Below are positions 12,856 to 25,310 of a stretch of 64,000 nucleotides of DNA, one piece after another (position 1 is the first letter of the stretch; the number at the start of each line of letters is the position of its first letter). The translations under genes and the position numbers were made by a program. The stretch covers positions 23,214,854-23,278,853 of the forward strand of contig OY759263.1 in NCBI GenBank assembly GCA_963662155.1, written 5' to 3'. This DNA is from Lamellibrachia columna (Eukaryota > Annelida > Polychaeta > Sabellida > Siboglinidae). The notes beneath the pieces were generated by a model. That model was not told the origin of the DNA and did no database searches. It worked only from the letters and a program-made list of their open reading frames with translations.

Positions 12856-15480
12856 CTATACAGTGTACCACCCTCCCGGGGCAGACGATTGGACATTGCC
12901 AAACCACATTGACCCATCTGTTGACTATGTACGCCGTCACCATCCATATACTGGCGTCATCACAATGGGCGACCTTAACAAGTTGAGAGATTCTCATTTG
13001 AAAAGAAATCACAACCTAAAACAAATTGTTGACATACCAACACGAGGAACTGCGACACTGGGCAAAATCTATACCAACCTAACGGATTTATACCACCGTC
13101 CAGTAGTCATAGCACCGATTGGCCTATCGGATCACATGGTGGTAGTATGCACTCCATCAACGTCCACGAAATATACAGAACCAGTCGTTTCAAAGACGTC
13201 TTTTCGCAATTGTAGGCCTGATGATCGAGCCCGTTTTGTAGCAGCGCTCCACCTCATCTCGTGGAAAACCTTATTCCACCTACCAAGCTGCGAACAACAA
13301 CTGCAGTTTTTCAATTCTACAATCAGACCTTTACTCGACACGCATCTCCATGAACGAAAAATCAGATGTTCCAGCGACAGACTTTGGATAGATGACAATT
13401 TCCGCTATCTAATACGTCGCCGCCAGATCGCGCTTCTTTCTGGGAACCAACCATTCTACAGGCATTACAGAAATAAAGTTAATCGTGACAGAAAGTCCTT
13501 GCAACGAAAGTATTACCAACGAAAAATCAAATCACTTGAGAACGAACATCCGAAACGATGGTGGAATAGCGTGAAGGAACTTGTAGGGGTTAAGGTCAAC
13601 TGTGACAATCTACAAGGTCTTGTTAACACACACTGTTCAGGAAACTTCAGTATTCTAGCAAACGAAATAAGTGACTTCTTTGAGTCTTTGACCAAAGACT
13701 TCCCACTACTTTACCCGTTGATGAGTTTTTACCTCCGGGAGCTGACAGGACGGTTCCAGATATCTACATCATCAACGTCGACGAAGTAGCCATATCACTA
13801 TCACGAATTAAAACACACAAAGCAACCGGCCCGGACGAGATACCCAACTGGATCTTACATGCCATCCTCGCTCCTCCCGTCTGCGCGATATTCAACAGCA
13901 GCCTACGGGAAGGAACCGTGCCTGCCCTGTGGAAATGCGCTGACGTTCGACCAGTGCCTAAAATTCGACCACCAGCGCCAATTGAGAAAGACCTGCGTCC
14001 AATATCTCTCACGCCAGTTTTATCGAAGTGCTTGGAGAAATTCATGTGCACGTGGATAATGGACATTACCATGGACCAGATTGATCCTCAGCAATATGGA
14101 TCAATCAAAGGAACATCAACCGTACACGCACTGGTCGAGCTTGTACACAAGTGGAAATACGCGGTCGAGACCCCTGGAATCATAGTACGAATACTTCTCG
14201 TCGATTTCAGCAAAGCGGATGAACGAGTCGACCATCACATTTTAATGACGAAATGTGCATCACTCAGACTTCTAACTGTTATCACCAAATGGCTGACATC
14301 CTTCATGTGTCAACGCAAACAGAGGGTAAAGATCGGGAGTGTGAAATCGGAGTACACCACTGTCAATGCAGGTGTCCCACAAGGCACAATATTTGGACCA
14401 ATCGGCTTCCTACACCATATTAATGATCTGCAAACAGTATGCGAACATATAAAATATGTCGACGATTGCACAATATGGGAAGCTTCTTTATCCACCGGAA
14501 TGGACAGCTCACTCCAAGTAGCAGCAAACGAAGTCGGACAATGGGCAGCGAGTAATAAAATGGCGCTGAACTACGACAAGACGAAAGAACTGCGGATATG
14601 TTTCAAGAAATCAACTCCGGACATCGCACTGCTAACCATCGACGGTAGACTAATCCAACAAGTTAACAGCACTCGTCTACTATGTGTGACTCTATCTGAA
14701 GATCTGAAGTGGCAATCACACATAGACGAAATCACTACAAAAGCATCGCAACGTCTATATTTCATCATCCTTCTCAAAAGAGCCGGCATTGACCCTCACC
14801 ATCTCATCAACATATACACTTCAATCGTCCGATCGGTATTGGAGTACGCATGCCAAGTGTGACACACGAGCCTTACAAAAAAGCAAACAAGACAGATAGA
14901 ATACATCCAGAGACGGGCAATGCGGATAATTTTCCAAGATAAGTCGTACACCGAAGCCATCACCGCAGCCAATCTGCCAACGCTGTCAGACCGGAGGGAG
15001 AAGTTATGTAGAACACTATTCATAAGCATGCAACAATCTACACATAAGTTACACCATCTTTTGCCTCCCCTCCGGGAAACTCCGTATACATCTCGAAACA
15101 CGAGGACTCACTGTGTGCCGCGTTGCAGAACTGCAAAATTTCAGAACTCTTTTATACCATATGCTTTAAGACACTGGCAGTAATTATGAACTCATTTATA
15201 AATTAGTTACTTTTTACATAATATTGGTAGGCCATATAATTTATTTTACTATAGTATTGCCTGTTTTAATTTATGATTATGTCCTTTATATTTACCTTGT
15301 TTATTTACAAACATAACTTTAAACATGATGTACATGCACCTTTTAAATTTGTTATATTTTAAGTAATATTTTTGTCTTAATTAATTTATTATCATTGGTT
15401 GTTTTACTGTGTCAATTGTATAATTCAACTGCTATAGTTTCCATTTTAATTAAACAAATTATTATTATATTCTACAACAG
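12856..15480 (+). mobile_element. CR1/Jockey-type LINE, 5'-truncated ORF2
   Basis: Two long open segments remain. The first (about 12856-13730) holds the end of an APE-type endonuclease, with VYHPPGADDW, GDLN and the closing GLSDHMVV, then the linker KRWWNSVKELVG. The second (13918-14862) is the reverse transcriptase, with RPISLTPVLSKCLEKF, the DFSKA...RVDHHIL block, GVPQGT and the catalytic YVDD (near 14455). The C-terminal stretch RFQNSFIPYALRHWQ-like ends at 15183 and an AT-rich 3' UTR follows. One frame break lies near 13790-13918 and another at 14860. It is inserted into the GPCR pseudogene on the opposite strand. Confidence 0.88.
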
Positions 15481-15931
15481 AACAGTCAAAGATGGGACTG
15501 GACTGCCCGAAACCGTTGTATCTGCATCCGCCGTAGACTTCGAAACCGTTGTATCTGCATCCGCCGTAGACTTTTAAAGTTACGTTGGCCAGGCATATAT
15601 CTGCAGTGTTTTCGCACACATACCCCATTGGTGTAATGACCTACGGGTTCTTGCCAATTACTATACAGACACAGACATGCACGGTTGGAGTGGCGCTCGA
15701 ACAGGCGGCGGCGCTGATGGGCAGAGCCGTACAGCCAACAGCGAGGTCGGACACCGAGAGAGAAAACACGAAGAGCATCGTGCGATCTTCGCGCTGCTCC
15801 GGAAATCTTGCGATCACAAGGGAGTTGAACACGATATTCAGGACGATCAAGACACTGATAATAGCAGTCTTCGCGTCGCTGGTTTCATCACGAGGCATGA
15901 TGAAGTATTTATGCTATAGTAATAGTGATAA

Positions 15932-16250
15932 ATCATGGCGCGATAGCCTATCGGTTGGAACGTCGGCCTCTCAATCGAGATAACTCAGGTTCGAATCCTC
16001 TTGCTGCCGTTTCGAAGCTTTGGCATTTTTTCACCCCATGTTGCCACAGTTTACTCAGCTGTATAAATGAGTACCTGGCTACAGTCAGGGGTGGATATAT
16101 TAGAATGAAGTCTTCGCGCAGTAATTGCAGCGTGGCCGAATGCTTCCCAGATATGTGGCTGGAATGAACAGGTGAAGTGTTAAACGCTTTGAGCAGTCCC
16201 AAGGACTGGATACCATACTATATAAGAACGCACCTTTTATAAATAAATAT
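15932..16250 (+). mobile_element. tRNA-derived SINE
   Basis: The head (about 15936-16010) looks like a degenerate tRNA gene with an A-box-like TAGCCTATCGGTTGG and a perfect B-box core GGTTCGAATCC. The body ends in TTGAGCAGTCCCAAGGACTGG. The body recurs at 60500-60712 without the tRNA head. This argues for a SINE and against a functional tRNA gene. A run of A/T-rich sequence forms the tail. Confidence 0.8.
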
Positions 16251-17238
16251 ACAATTATGAATAAAAAAATTCATTTGTGCGCCTATCATCATAAATCTTC
16301 GTCCGCTGGTACTGTTTTTTTGTCACATTTCTGGGCGACGCGAAGTTGCCTCTTGCACGTGAAACTTATTTTCAGCCAAACAATATACACAACGTACCAA
16401 CTGACGCGTTCCCGGTGATACTCCTCGGTTAAATATTACGTTTGTATTTCTTCTGGTTTTCTCCAATCCATCTAATCCACACATCTCCTTCGTGTGGTAA
16501 CACAGGAGATGGGCTGCCCGTGCGAAGCAAACTGTTAATAATTAACAGTAAATATTGCCACTAACCATTAGTGACACTCTGACCCACTGGAACCTTTCTT
16601 CTGTTGGCAGTTATTAATGTATGACACAGACTCGCTGATATCAGGTTTGATTTTGTATAGCAGTTAGTTGTCGGTTGTCACGCCAGGGTATGGCTTTTGC
16701 CCCACTAACAGAATTCGGATGGCTGGTTTCATCATTACAATACACACATTAATTTTGTCAACGTGCATGAAAACATAAAAAACGTAATTTTTAAGATCGT
16801 TGCCAATTTGTGTTTTAAATAAAACCAACATCCAAAAGATAGCAAATTTTGTCACAAAATCCAGTTAAACTAAACAAAGAAAAAGACAAATTTACGAAAG
16901 ACGATGCCACGATCAACAACACGACCAGATGACACCATGAAAAAATTATTTTTATTAGTAGATGAAGTTGTTCTTTCTGCTTTATTTTCATAATATTATG
17001 ATAACAAATTATATTAAAAAGGAAGATTTATAAAAATCTCATACAGGCAGAGCAGGATTTCATTTCGGGCAATTCCAGAAACAGCAATACAAATGGACAG
17101 GAAACATACTAATGTTATGTTCTGAGGATATATAATTACATAAAATTTATTACAATTCATAAAATGTGGCTCATCAAAGTTGAGCTTAAATCCAACTGTT
17201 CACAGCTGATTATGCTGCCCTTGAAGCCAGGCTGCCTT
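16251..17238. other. Region downstream of DTWD1; AT-rich, no gene
   Basis: It contains the presumed DTWD1 3' UTR (minus strand, below 17239). A possible AATAAA on the minus strand lies at 16981-16986. Nothing else is recognised. Confidence 0.45.
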
Positions 17239-20200
17239 CTACGTCTGTTTGGTGTACGCCTTCAGGTGTTTTCCACCATCGAACAAATGCCTTATCTTCT
17301 GGTACATGAAGCAAAAAAGAAACAATAAGTTGTCATATTCTCCCTGGTAGTCTGTCGGCATGACGTACTCATGGTAATCACACATGAAGTAGTAAATGGC
17401 CTCTATGGTCGCTAGATAAGTCCTCGGCTTGTCTTTCTGGTGCCGCCAAAACTTTGTCTCCCGAGATTTCAGTTCAATTCTCTGCAACCCTGTCAAAACA
17501 AGAATGAAACATCTGATAAGCCAGCGTTTTATATTAATCTTTTTTCCTACTTCATAATTAATTTTTTCTTTGTTACATTTCGGCATCTGGCAGCTGTCTT
17601 CATTAGACAGACTACCGCTAGATGGCAGCAAACTGGCGAAACATAACAAAAAAAAGGTAAAATTGACAGCGAAATACAAGGAAAATATCTTGTGCAGAAA
17701 TGTCTCATGCAAATATTTTTATAAGTATACTTCATAATTTTGCAGAAGCTGCAACCAGAATGCTGTTCTTACTGTATATATCTGCCATCTACGCAAAACC
17801 ACAACAAATTCTACAACTGAAGGAATAAGAACAATGTCAAATAAAATCTATTAAAAAATTTTCCACGACACAACAGAGCCACAAGAAGCTGAACACACGT
17901 TGCTATTTTAGTTGAATGAATAATGGACATAATTGTCTAAACTTCACAGAAGTACCTACCCTTTAGTCGCTCATCGGTGGATATCTTGTTAACTTGATGC
18001 CAAGTACTGTCAATGAATACAACTCTCTCAAATCCGTCTTTGTATTTTGGTAGTGTTTTCAGTCGTTTCTTACACTGGCAATTTTCTGTGTTCTCCGTAC
18101 TTGAATTACTGCGTTTGTGGGTGTTGCTTTCCTCATCTAAAACATGTTTTTACATTGTCAGAATGTAAAGTTACATGCAGTTGTCAGTTGTTTTTTTGCA
18201 TAGGCAGCATAAAATATTATTATGCACAATTATTCCAAAATGTCCTGATGATAACATATCTCGGTAAGAGTTGTATAACTGTTAAACTGATTCATTACAA
18301 TATAACAATAACAGCAAACATTCTTGAATATTTACAGTGAAAAACACATTGTGGAATAACCTGGCAATATTTACTAATATTATATTGTTATTCATATAAT
18401 ATATTATTTACATCAGTTTGAAACTCAACTTTGAATAATTGATATTTTCTTTCTTTCACATAGCACTAAAATACATTTTATGTTTTGAAATGTAATTTAT
18501 AACTACACCTTCCAATAAACAATACACACATTTTATTTACGAATACTTATCTTTTTAATTGTCAGAATCAGTTTCCTTATACACAAAGTTCTGTGTTTTT
18601 GAAGAGGACAACTCACCCCCTCCCACAAACTCTTTTTCGGTTTTGTCTGTGACTGAAGATTCATTTGTGTCCTCTGAGACTCTGGTGGTTGACATAAAAT
18701 GATCAGGGGCCCGGTGGCAATACTGTTGCATGTACTCTTCAAGTGTGAGGGAATTCTCTCCAGGAAACACCAGCACCACCTGGTGAATGCAACAGTCACT
18801 AATATTTAAATTTGATATTCTATTTTTATTATATGTAGTAACTTGGGTAATATAATTTACACATATAACTCTTACCTACATGTATATATGGTGCTATCTA
18901 AATAAAGTTATTACTATAAATCCAAGGAGCTTAGTAAATAAAAAAACGAATTAAACATTATGGTAGAAGATATTAAACCTCACATAATTGTTTTAACTGA
19001 TTCATGGGCCAACAAAGACATATCCGATGCTGAACTAGGACTGACAGGAGAGGTAATGTTTAGGATAGATCGAATAGGAAGAAGGGGAGGGGGGAGTCAT
19101 TTTATATATTAAAGAATCTATTCAGGCTTATGAAATAAAATTAGAAAGGGAAGCAAATTGCGATAAAGCTTTTTGGTGCAATATAGTTACAGGAAATTTG
19201 ATATTAACTATTGGATTAGTTTACTGAAGTCCAAACATGAAGAGAATAACAGAAAATTACAAAACGCTATAAAGGAAGTGAGTAAAGGAGAAGGTATCAT
19301 ATTGGGAGATTTCAACCACGGACACATACAATGTAATTCTCTAGAGAGTACAGGGGGTGAGGACTGTTGAAAAACAAGGAAAACGGTCTAGAAAGAAACA
19401 CTTGTCAATTCAAAGGAAGCTATTAGAAAAATAGTATTTAAGCAAACTATGTGGAGGGTTTATAGACATACCAGAAAGGATGAAGACTACACAAATTACA
19501 AAGAGGCAATTAATGCAGTTATGAATGAAATTAGACAGTCTAAAAGCTATGAGCAAAAATTAGCATGTAACAACAAATTACAGCAAGAGTTTTTATGCAT
19601 ATATCAGGAGTAAACAAAACATGCGAGACAAGGTTGGACCATAGTGCTGAAAATATAATATCACAAGGTTTTTTAATGGCGGAAGACCTAAATGGATACT
19701 TCAGTTCAGTGTTTACCAGAGAGGATATTAGTTCATTACCAGTTCCAGATGCTAAATTTCAGGAGACTGAATCGGATTATTTAGGGCAGTTAATTGTAAC
19801 TCCAGAAATGGTAGCTAAGAGGCAATGAAGGACAATAAATCACCTGGAGTGACTGGAATTCCTCCAAAACTACTAATGGAAAAGTAGAACAAATTAGTAT
19901 ACCACTTGTAAGAATGTTCAACTTGTCATTAAAAGAGGGAGTGATTTTTGTTGAATGGAAAGAAGCAAACGTCATACCATTATTAAAAAGGGTTCAAGAA
20001 ATAAGTCAGAGAATTACAGACCAGTGAATTTAACATCAGTGATATGTAAATTATTGGAAAGGTTAATCAAAGACCATATGGTGGACTCCCTTGTTAGGCA
20101 TAAATTATTAAATCCATTGCAACATGGATTCCTAAAAGCGAGGTCATGCTTAACAAATATGTTATGTATTTTGGAAGAAATCACTAAGTGGATAGATGAG

Positions 20201-23189
20201 GGATCACCAGTAGATATTATATACTTAGATTTTCAGAAAGCTTTTGACAAAGTGCCACATCAAAGATTACTACTTAAAAGCCCATGGTATCGTGTATGGC
20301 ATAATCGACTGGATAGAATAATGGCTGACTGACAGAAGTCAGCGTATTGTAGTAGATGGAGAGATTTCAAACTGGAAATCAATTTTGAGTGGTGTACCAC
20401 AAGGATCAGTATTAGGACCTTTATTATTCTTAATATATATCAATGGCTTGGATGATAATATAACAAGAAATATACTGAAATTTGCAGATGACACAACAGT
20501 GTTTAGAAAGGTTAACAATGATCTAGACAAATTAGTTAAATTGTCTGAAAAGTGGCAGATGTTATTAAATTTTTGGAAATGTAAATGCCTACATACAGGA
20601 CATGGGAACTTGGATGTAAGCTATAAAATGGGAGACACTGTTCTGGGTACTACTGTAAAAGAAATGGACTTAGGAATAACAATAAGTGCTGATACGAAAG
20701 TTTCAGAACAGTGTAGTATTGCAGCGTCAAAGAGTAATCAAATGCTTGGGTTGCATAGGAGAAACATAACATACAAGGAAAAAAGTAAATTATAGATCTG
20801 TATAAAGCAATAGTTAGACCTCATTTAGAGTACTGTATGCAAGCTTAGAGACCATATCGTAAGAAGGATAAAAAACGATCGAAAGAATACAGAGGAGAGC
20901 AACTAAAATGATTCCAGAACTGAGAGACCTTAGTTATGAAGAACAACTGAAAGAATGTGGTTTAACGAGGAAATCAAATTGAAGTTTTTAAGATATTGAA
21001 TGGCTATGAAAATATTGATAGAAATATTTTTTTCTCACACAAGAAAGATAATAGAACTAGAGGACATGATGAGGAAGCACTCGTTCTCACAGAGGATCAT
21101 CAATATATGGAACAAATTATCTACAGATTGTGTAACTGCTACCAGTTTGAATGTGTTTAAAAACAAGGTTGACACATATCTCAGGAGGCCTGATTACACA
21201 TAGATTAAAAATTGTTGGACTCTCGATAAGCCAATGGCTTCCTTGTCCACTTGCCATCTGGGCTTTTGCCTTTGCAATCTTGTTAAATCTGGGCTTTTGC
21301 CTTTGCAATCTTGTTAAATCTTATTATTGAGGACAGGAAATAGTAGCACCACTTGGTGAATGTAATATTCACTAATGAGGACAGGAAAAATTAGCACCAC
21401 CTAGGGAATGCAACAGTCACTACTGAGGACTTCTCTCAAGGATACATTAGCACCACCTGGTGAATGCCGCAGCTACGAGCACTCTATTATAGCTAACAAG
21501 TAACTTTTCCATAAATGCTTTTCGTATTGTTTAGTTCAAGTACATCCTGGACAGACTGATCAATCAAATCAAAAAAGAAAGTCCCTTATTAAATTCATAG
21601 AAAGTTACCCAATCAAATCAAAAAAGAGTCCATTATGAAATTCACAAGATTTAACAAGATTGTCGTCCAAGGCAAATGCCCAGATGGCAAGTGGACAAGG
21701 AAGCCATTAGCTTATCGAGAGTCCAACATTTTAAAAATAGAAAGTTACCCTTTAAATAGCTCATTGCCCTATTGTATTTTTTAAACTAAGGTTTTCACCA
21801 AAACTCAACGTTAAATTCACAGAATGTGGCACCAACAGTTCTCTAAGACCAAGGCAACGATACTGTTGGTCATTAAAATTTCAAATCTAGTTTGTGTCTT
21901 GAGAAAAGCATACCTTTGTTGGATCGGGGTAGTCTGGAATGATGGGATATGTGTAGACTGTGACATCATCAGGTGCTAAGACCGCAGCGTGTCCAGAGGT
22001 ACTCTTTCCTGTCACTTCACATGGGTGCTTTATGATGTCCACTTTGATTGGCAACTGGAAGAAAAAATGTCACCTGAATGTGTTAACTGTATAAAAAAAT
22101 CATAGAACAATATGTTTATTGGATGCTGTTATAATTCATGGATTCAGCTACCCAGTTTTTAATATGAACTGATTTCTGCATGACAACTTTCTAATATTAG
22201 TGAAATTGTCCCATGAATTCAGCATGTCACAACATTAGTCAAGTAGGTCATAGCACAAGTTAACATGGAACAGTTATTGCATAGATGCAGATACTTTTTA
22301 TAATTCTACATTGATGTGCAGCACTGATTATAATTAGTGATCTTCTAAACTTCCAAAATGTACATTGAAAAACAGTCATTCATTCATTTTGTTATCGTCT
22401 ATTAAAATCTCATTCTATCAACATTTGATAGTATAGACTTTCTTTCGTTCTTTCTAATACTGTAGATGCCCCGAGTATCGAGAAATAAACTCTACATGGG
22501 GAATAACATGCGAAGCAAGAACTTTTCCAGTGATTTAAAAGGCAGTAGTATAAAAGTTACGCTAAAGGTAAAAAGTTAATACTCGATAAAAGACAATGTC
22601 AATGATCTCTTTTGATGATTATATGTGGTGCCCCATCCATCCCTTCAGTGAAGACCTGAATGAGTGTAGGGATGCAGCTGATGATGCATTTACAAGTACA
22701 CTGTTCCAAAGTCAGATTGATGATAGGAAGGAGCGTAGGTTTGTGTCAGTTCGAGAATGGGGGATAAGACTCGAGAGAAGTTATCAGACGTATCCCATGT
22801 ATTGTTACAACAATAAAGTCGATGACATTTGTAGTTTGGGGAAAGCAAATCCTAGTAGATTTCAAAAGAAATATTCATAAAACAACTGAATATAAAATTC
22901 AAACTGGCCACCTCCAGATTATGCCTTATGGCAAGTGTAAAACACCCATCATTGGGGGTAAAACTACAAAACTCTGCCTATGACCTACATAATCAGTCAT
23001 AATAAAGGTGTTTGACAGCAGTACCTTTACATATGGCAACTTCCCCTGTGTGTCAACTGTTGGCGTATAGCATGTATAACAGTAGTACTTCCGAGACTTG
23101 CCACATTTCTGGCAGGTGCTACGGCCTGTGATGTCCTCGAAGAAGTCGAATGGTGCCAACTTCAGTTCTGGGAATGGATGTTCCTCCAT
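17239..23189 (-). CDS. DTWD1: tRNA-uridine aminocarboxypropyltransferase 1 (DTWD1), complete
   Basis: DTWD1 makes acp3U in the D-loop of tRNAs, transferring the aminocarboxypropyl group of S-adenosylmethionine. Five minus-strand coding exons fit: 23189-23025, 22054-21914, 18779-18617, 18136-17960 and 17489-17239. All phases agree and give 298 codons; the human protein is of similar length. Residues 26-40 carry the N-terminal cysteine pairs CQKC and CYTC. The DSTW motif (199-202) gives the family its DTW name. The C-terminal core reads FWRHQKDKP...TIEAIYYF and ends [13 protein letters not shown]. The stop is TAG at 17241-17239. Intron 2 (18780-21913) contains a CR1-like LINE. A TTTGCAG just upstream of the ATG (about 23213-23219) may be the acceptor of a 5' UTR intron. 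Confidence 0.95.
18905..21325 (+). mobile_element. CR1-like LINE in DTWD1 intron 2, decayed
   Basis: It opens with NPRSLVNKK (about 18919), the start of an APE endonuclease, followed by [12 protein letters not shown] and LGDFNHG. The RT follows with [16 protein letters not shown] (about 20020), the [16 protein letters not shown] block (about 20225-20275), [20 protein letters not shown] and the catalytic FADD (about 20480). C-terminal sequence ends RRPDYT near 21200. Several stops and shifts, and lost segments in the endonuclease, make it inactive. The 3' end has a 31-bp tandem duplication ending CAATCTTGTTAAATCT (about 21265-21322). Related pieces occur at 38140-38790 and 53590-53890, and tails at 9970, 21648 and 43375. 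It lies antisense to DTWD1. Confidence 0.88.
21331..21480. repeat. Three ~48-bp copies of the DTWD1 intron 2/exon 3 junction
   Basis: Each unit reads like GGACAGGAAA, a short spacer, TTAGCACCACCTGGTGAATG and CAACAGTCACTA. The same text spans the true DTWD1 exon 3 acceptor at about 18761-18805. The LINE separates that copy from these three. On the minus strand two of the units keep an AG followed by GTGGTGCT, so they look like decoy splice acceptors. Confidence 0.8.
21648..21737 (-). repeat. Solo LINE 3' tail, reverse orientation
   Basis: It is the reverse complement of the tail at 21205-21325 (AGATTTAACAAGATTG to GAGAGTCCAAC). AGAAAGTTACCC occurs near 21599 and again near 21740, so the piece may be flanked by a target duplication. 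Confidence 0.7.
22596..22880 (+). other. Unrecognised 94-codon open frame in DTWD1 intron 1
   Basis: The frame starts [12 protein letters not shown] and has mixed charge, without membrane segments or a familiar motif. It is antisense to DTWD1 inside intron 22055-23024. It may be a chance frame or an exon of a mobile element. Confidence 0.15.
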
Positions 23190-23269
23190 ATCTCACTGCG
23201 ATATCAAACCTCTGCAAACATGCATGTTTTCAGTTAGAGCAGTATTACTTGTCAAGACAAACAAGGGCA

Positions 23270-23640
23270 TCAACAACTTGTTTTCTGTGGATGCTACTTT
23301 CACAGCTGTTTCCTATGGGAGCATCTTTCTGTGCCCAATCATGTATTACAAATCGCAAGTTCATCATCACTTAACATAATATGTCTACTCAACATAATTT
23401 ATATGTCTGAAAATGTCCCGAATCGGAATTGTCTGATTCCGGTATGGGAATTGCTGCCAAGCCCAATTCCAGAATTGTGTGCCCAAAATTGGAATGCTGT
23501 GCAGACGGCCGAGATTGATGTACATGTATCTGTGTACGCCAATTTTAAACACTGCAGGGATCAACCTACTGTTACATTTCCCATTGGTGATCATGTTAAC
23601 GTTTTGCAAGATCATAAGAAAACGGGACCATAACAAATTC
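23270..23640 (+). pseudogene. GPCR fragment (second loop and TM5), related to the split GPCR
   Basis: Near 23285 the translation reads SVDATFTAVSYGSIFLC, matching SVVDATFVTATC of the second extracellular loop in the 12.1 kb pseudogene. An unrelated repeat (about 23395-23500, rich in GGAATT and CCAATT) interrupts it. From about 23545 it resumes with ILNTAGINLLLHFPLV, then IMLTFCKIIRKRDHNKF and a stop, matching TM5 and loop 3. The DNA similarity goes on to about 24045 beyond the stop. TM1-TM4 and TM6-TM7 are not seen. Confidence 0.72.
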
Positions 23641-24404
23641 TGAAACGTCTTACCTGCCATTGTCATCATCTCATTGACATGCTGAATGAGTTTAGTAAAA
23701 GTCTCGTATTTCCAACTTTTTTTTAAATGCCTTAACATTCCATACCAGTCAATGTTTATAAATTTCTGCATGAATTACTAGTATTTACTATGCACACCTG
23801 CCCTGTGGCGAAAAAATTGCCAAAAATCCTTCTGCCTATTGAAATCATCTATAAATCCACAGCTATACTGTCAACAGGTTCTACCAGCAAACTTGCCAAT
23901 GTGCCTGCTCAAATGCAGTTATGTCAGATGATATGATTTTTTTTTAAATACACATACCTAAAATTACTGTGCCCTACATTCGTGTGTAACACACCAAGAA
24001 GTCTAACTGAGTGTAGCACACCAGGAAGTCTAACTGAGGCATGATCCCTGCAGCGTTTTTGTGGACAGATGGGAGATCAAACCTCATTTTATGTGTGCGA
24101 CAAATGGTGGTGCCCAAGCGTGGAGCCTGGATAATCAAGGCTAGCTAAATTGCGGTTCTTGTGAACGGTCCGCTATGAGGGCCATCTTTACCGCCAGTGC
24201 CCTGTTAGAAACCGGCCTCACCACGCAAAACAACATATCAACCACACAAAGCATAGTTAAACGACTAAATACCTCAACTAAGACTATTTCACGCTTAGTT
24301 TGGCACCGGATTAATCAAACACATGGCACATTCTCAAATTGTCGATGCCAGCATTTTTTTCTACCATAAAATTATAGTAACAGAACAACTGCAGATTGTC
24401 CCTT

Positions 24405-24475
24405 TCCCTTGTTGGCCACGTTAACGTTTTGCATGATTAGTAGAAAACGTGGCCATCAAAAATCCTACAACTTCA
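24405..24475 (+). pseudogene. Third GPCR TM5 fragment of the same family
   Basis: The translation FPLLATLTFCMISRKRGHQK aligns with the TM5/loop-3 text of the copies at 11.97 kb and 23.6 kb. Downstream, TTTTGTCAAAATCAC also recurs after the 11.9 kb copy. No other transmembrane segments are seen nearby. Confidence 0.55.
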
Positions 24476-24594
24476 TTACATCCAGCTGAACAAATAAATT
24501 TTGTCAAAATCACATTCCTCTAACAAATGCGCTTACCATCCAAATTGAGAGTTTTCGTAAAATATTAATACGCTGCTTACTGTGGCACTGGTGT

Positions 24595-25310
24595 TTCGAG
24601 AACGTCGCCACCAAAATAATAATAATAAAATACGATATTTATATAGCGCCATAATCACGTAGTGCTCTATGGCGCTTTACAATACAATAATAATACATCT
24701 AAACGTATATATGCAGTTAAATAATTAAAACAATAAATTAATTAAGAACAATACAACTAAAAATCATACATCAAATTAAACAGTTAAACATAGAAATACA
24801 ATTTAAATTTAAGGGCATTACAACTAAAACGCATACATGGACGTAAATAATTTAAATGATGAATTACATTAAGAGCAATACAATTATAAGTATCAAATGG
24901 GATTAAAATAGTAAAAAAATAAATTAAGGTATACAAGGAATTAAATAAGACAAAATAATAATAATAAATATTGAGTAAGACTAAAACTGGTAAACATATT
25001 AATTTATCTTGTATATTTCTGTTGGAAAAGGAAGTTCTGTAACTGCCATTGAAAACTGTTGCAGCTGTTAGAGTTTCTAAAATACATACGGTGACAATAA
25101 AACTTATCCGATAGACCAACTAATACGAATCGGGAAAAATAACCTGAAACTGAGCATGGAATGATCGACGTTCTTTTATAAAAATAAGAGATCAATGACC
25201 TACCAATGGGTCTATATTTCAAGTCACCGGCTCGGGCAATCCATGGAGCACCTCTGAACTGGCGATGGAAGCCCTCAGAGGAGAGGTAAGTCGGCCCCCA
25301 GACCATGTGC
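24595..25310 (-). mobile_element. LINE-like 3' end, non-coding
   Basis: The right part, read on the minus strand, includes SFQWQLQNFLFQQ (about 25040), similar to the last residues of L2/CR1-type ORF2. After an AT-rich stretch comes a perfect hairpin, AGCGCCATA / TATGGCGCT (about 24644-24675), then an ATT microsatellite (24617-24628). The LINE end at 48225-48512 has the same order: TGGCGCT text, then ATT units. Confidence 0.45.

Larger units (their letters stand above)
11941..15898 (-). pseudogene. Rhodopsin-family GPCR pseudogene, split by LINE DNA
   Basis: Part one (15898 down to about 15535) starts MPRDETSDAK, followed by TM1 (IVLNIVFNSLVIA) and TM2 with the LSVSDLAVG motif. After an in-frame TAG at 15643-15641 it goes on in the same frame with GYVCENTADICLANVTL, a TM3 start with the ECL1/TM3 cysteine. 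Part two (about 12244 down to 11941) continues with CRIVAILKP, the DRY-like end of TM3, then TM4, a second-loop cysteine, TM5 and CTIIRKRDHKK of loop 3, and stops. TM6 and TM7 are absent. About 3.3 kb of plus-strand LINE sequence lies between the parts, at the DRY position. A 33-bp unit is duplicated in tandem at the right border (about 15507-15573). The TM2-TM3 gap holds extra low-complexity residues. The ligand class is not assignable; an amine-type receptor is one possibility. Confidence 0.82.

Noticed and set aside
15936..16010. tRNA gene
   Set aside because: It has A- and B-box-like elements, but the arms do not pair properly and it is fused to a SINE body that recurs at 60.5 kb.
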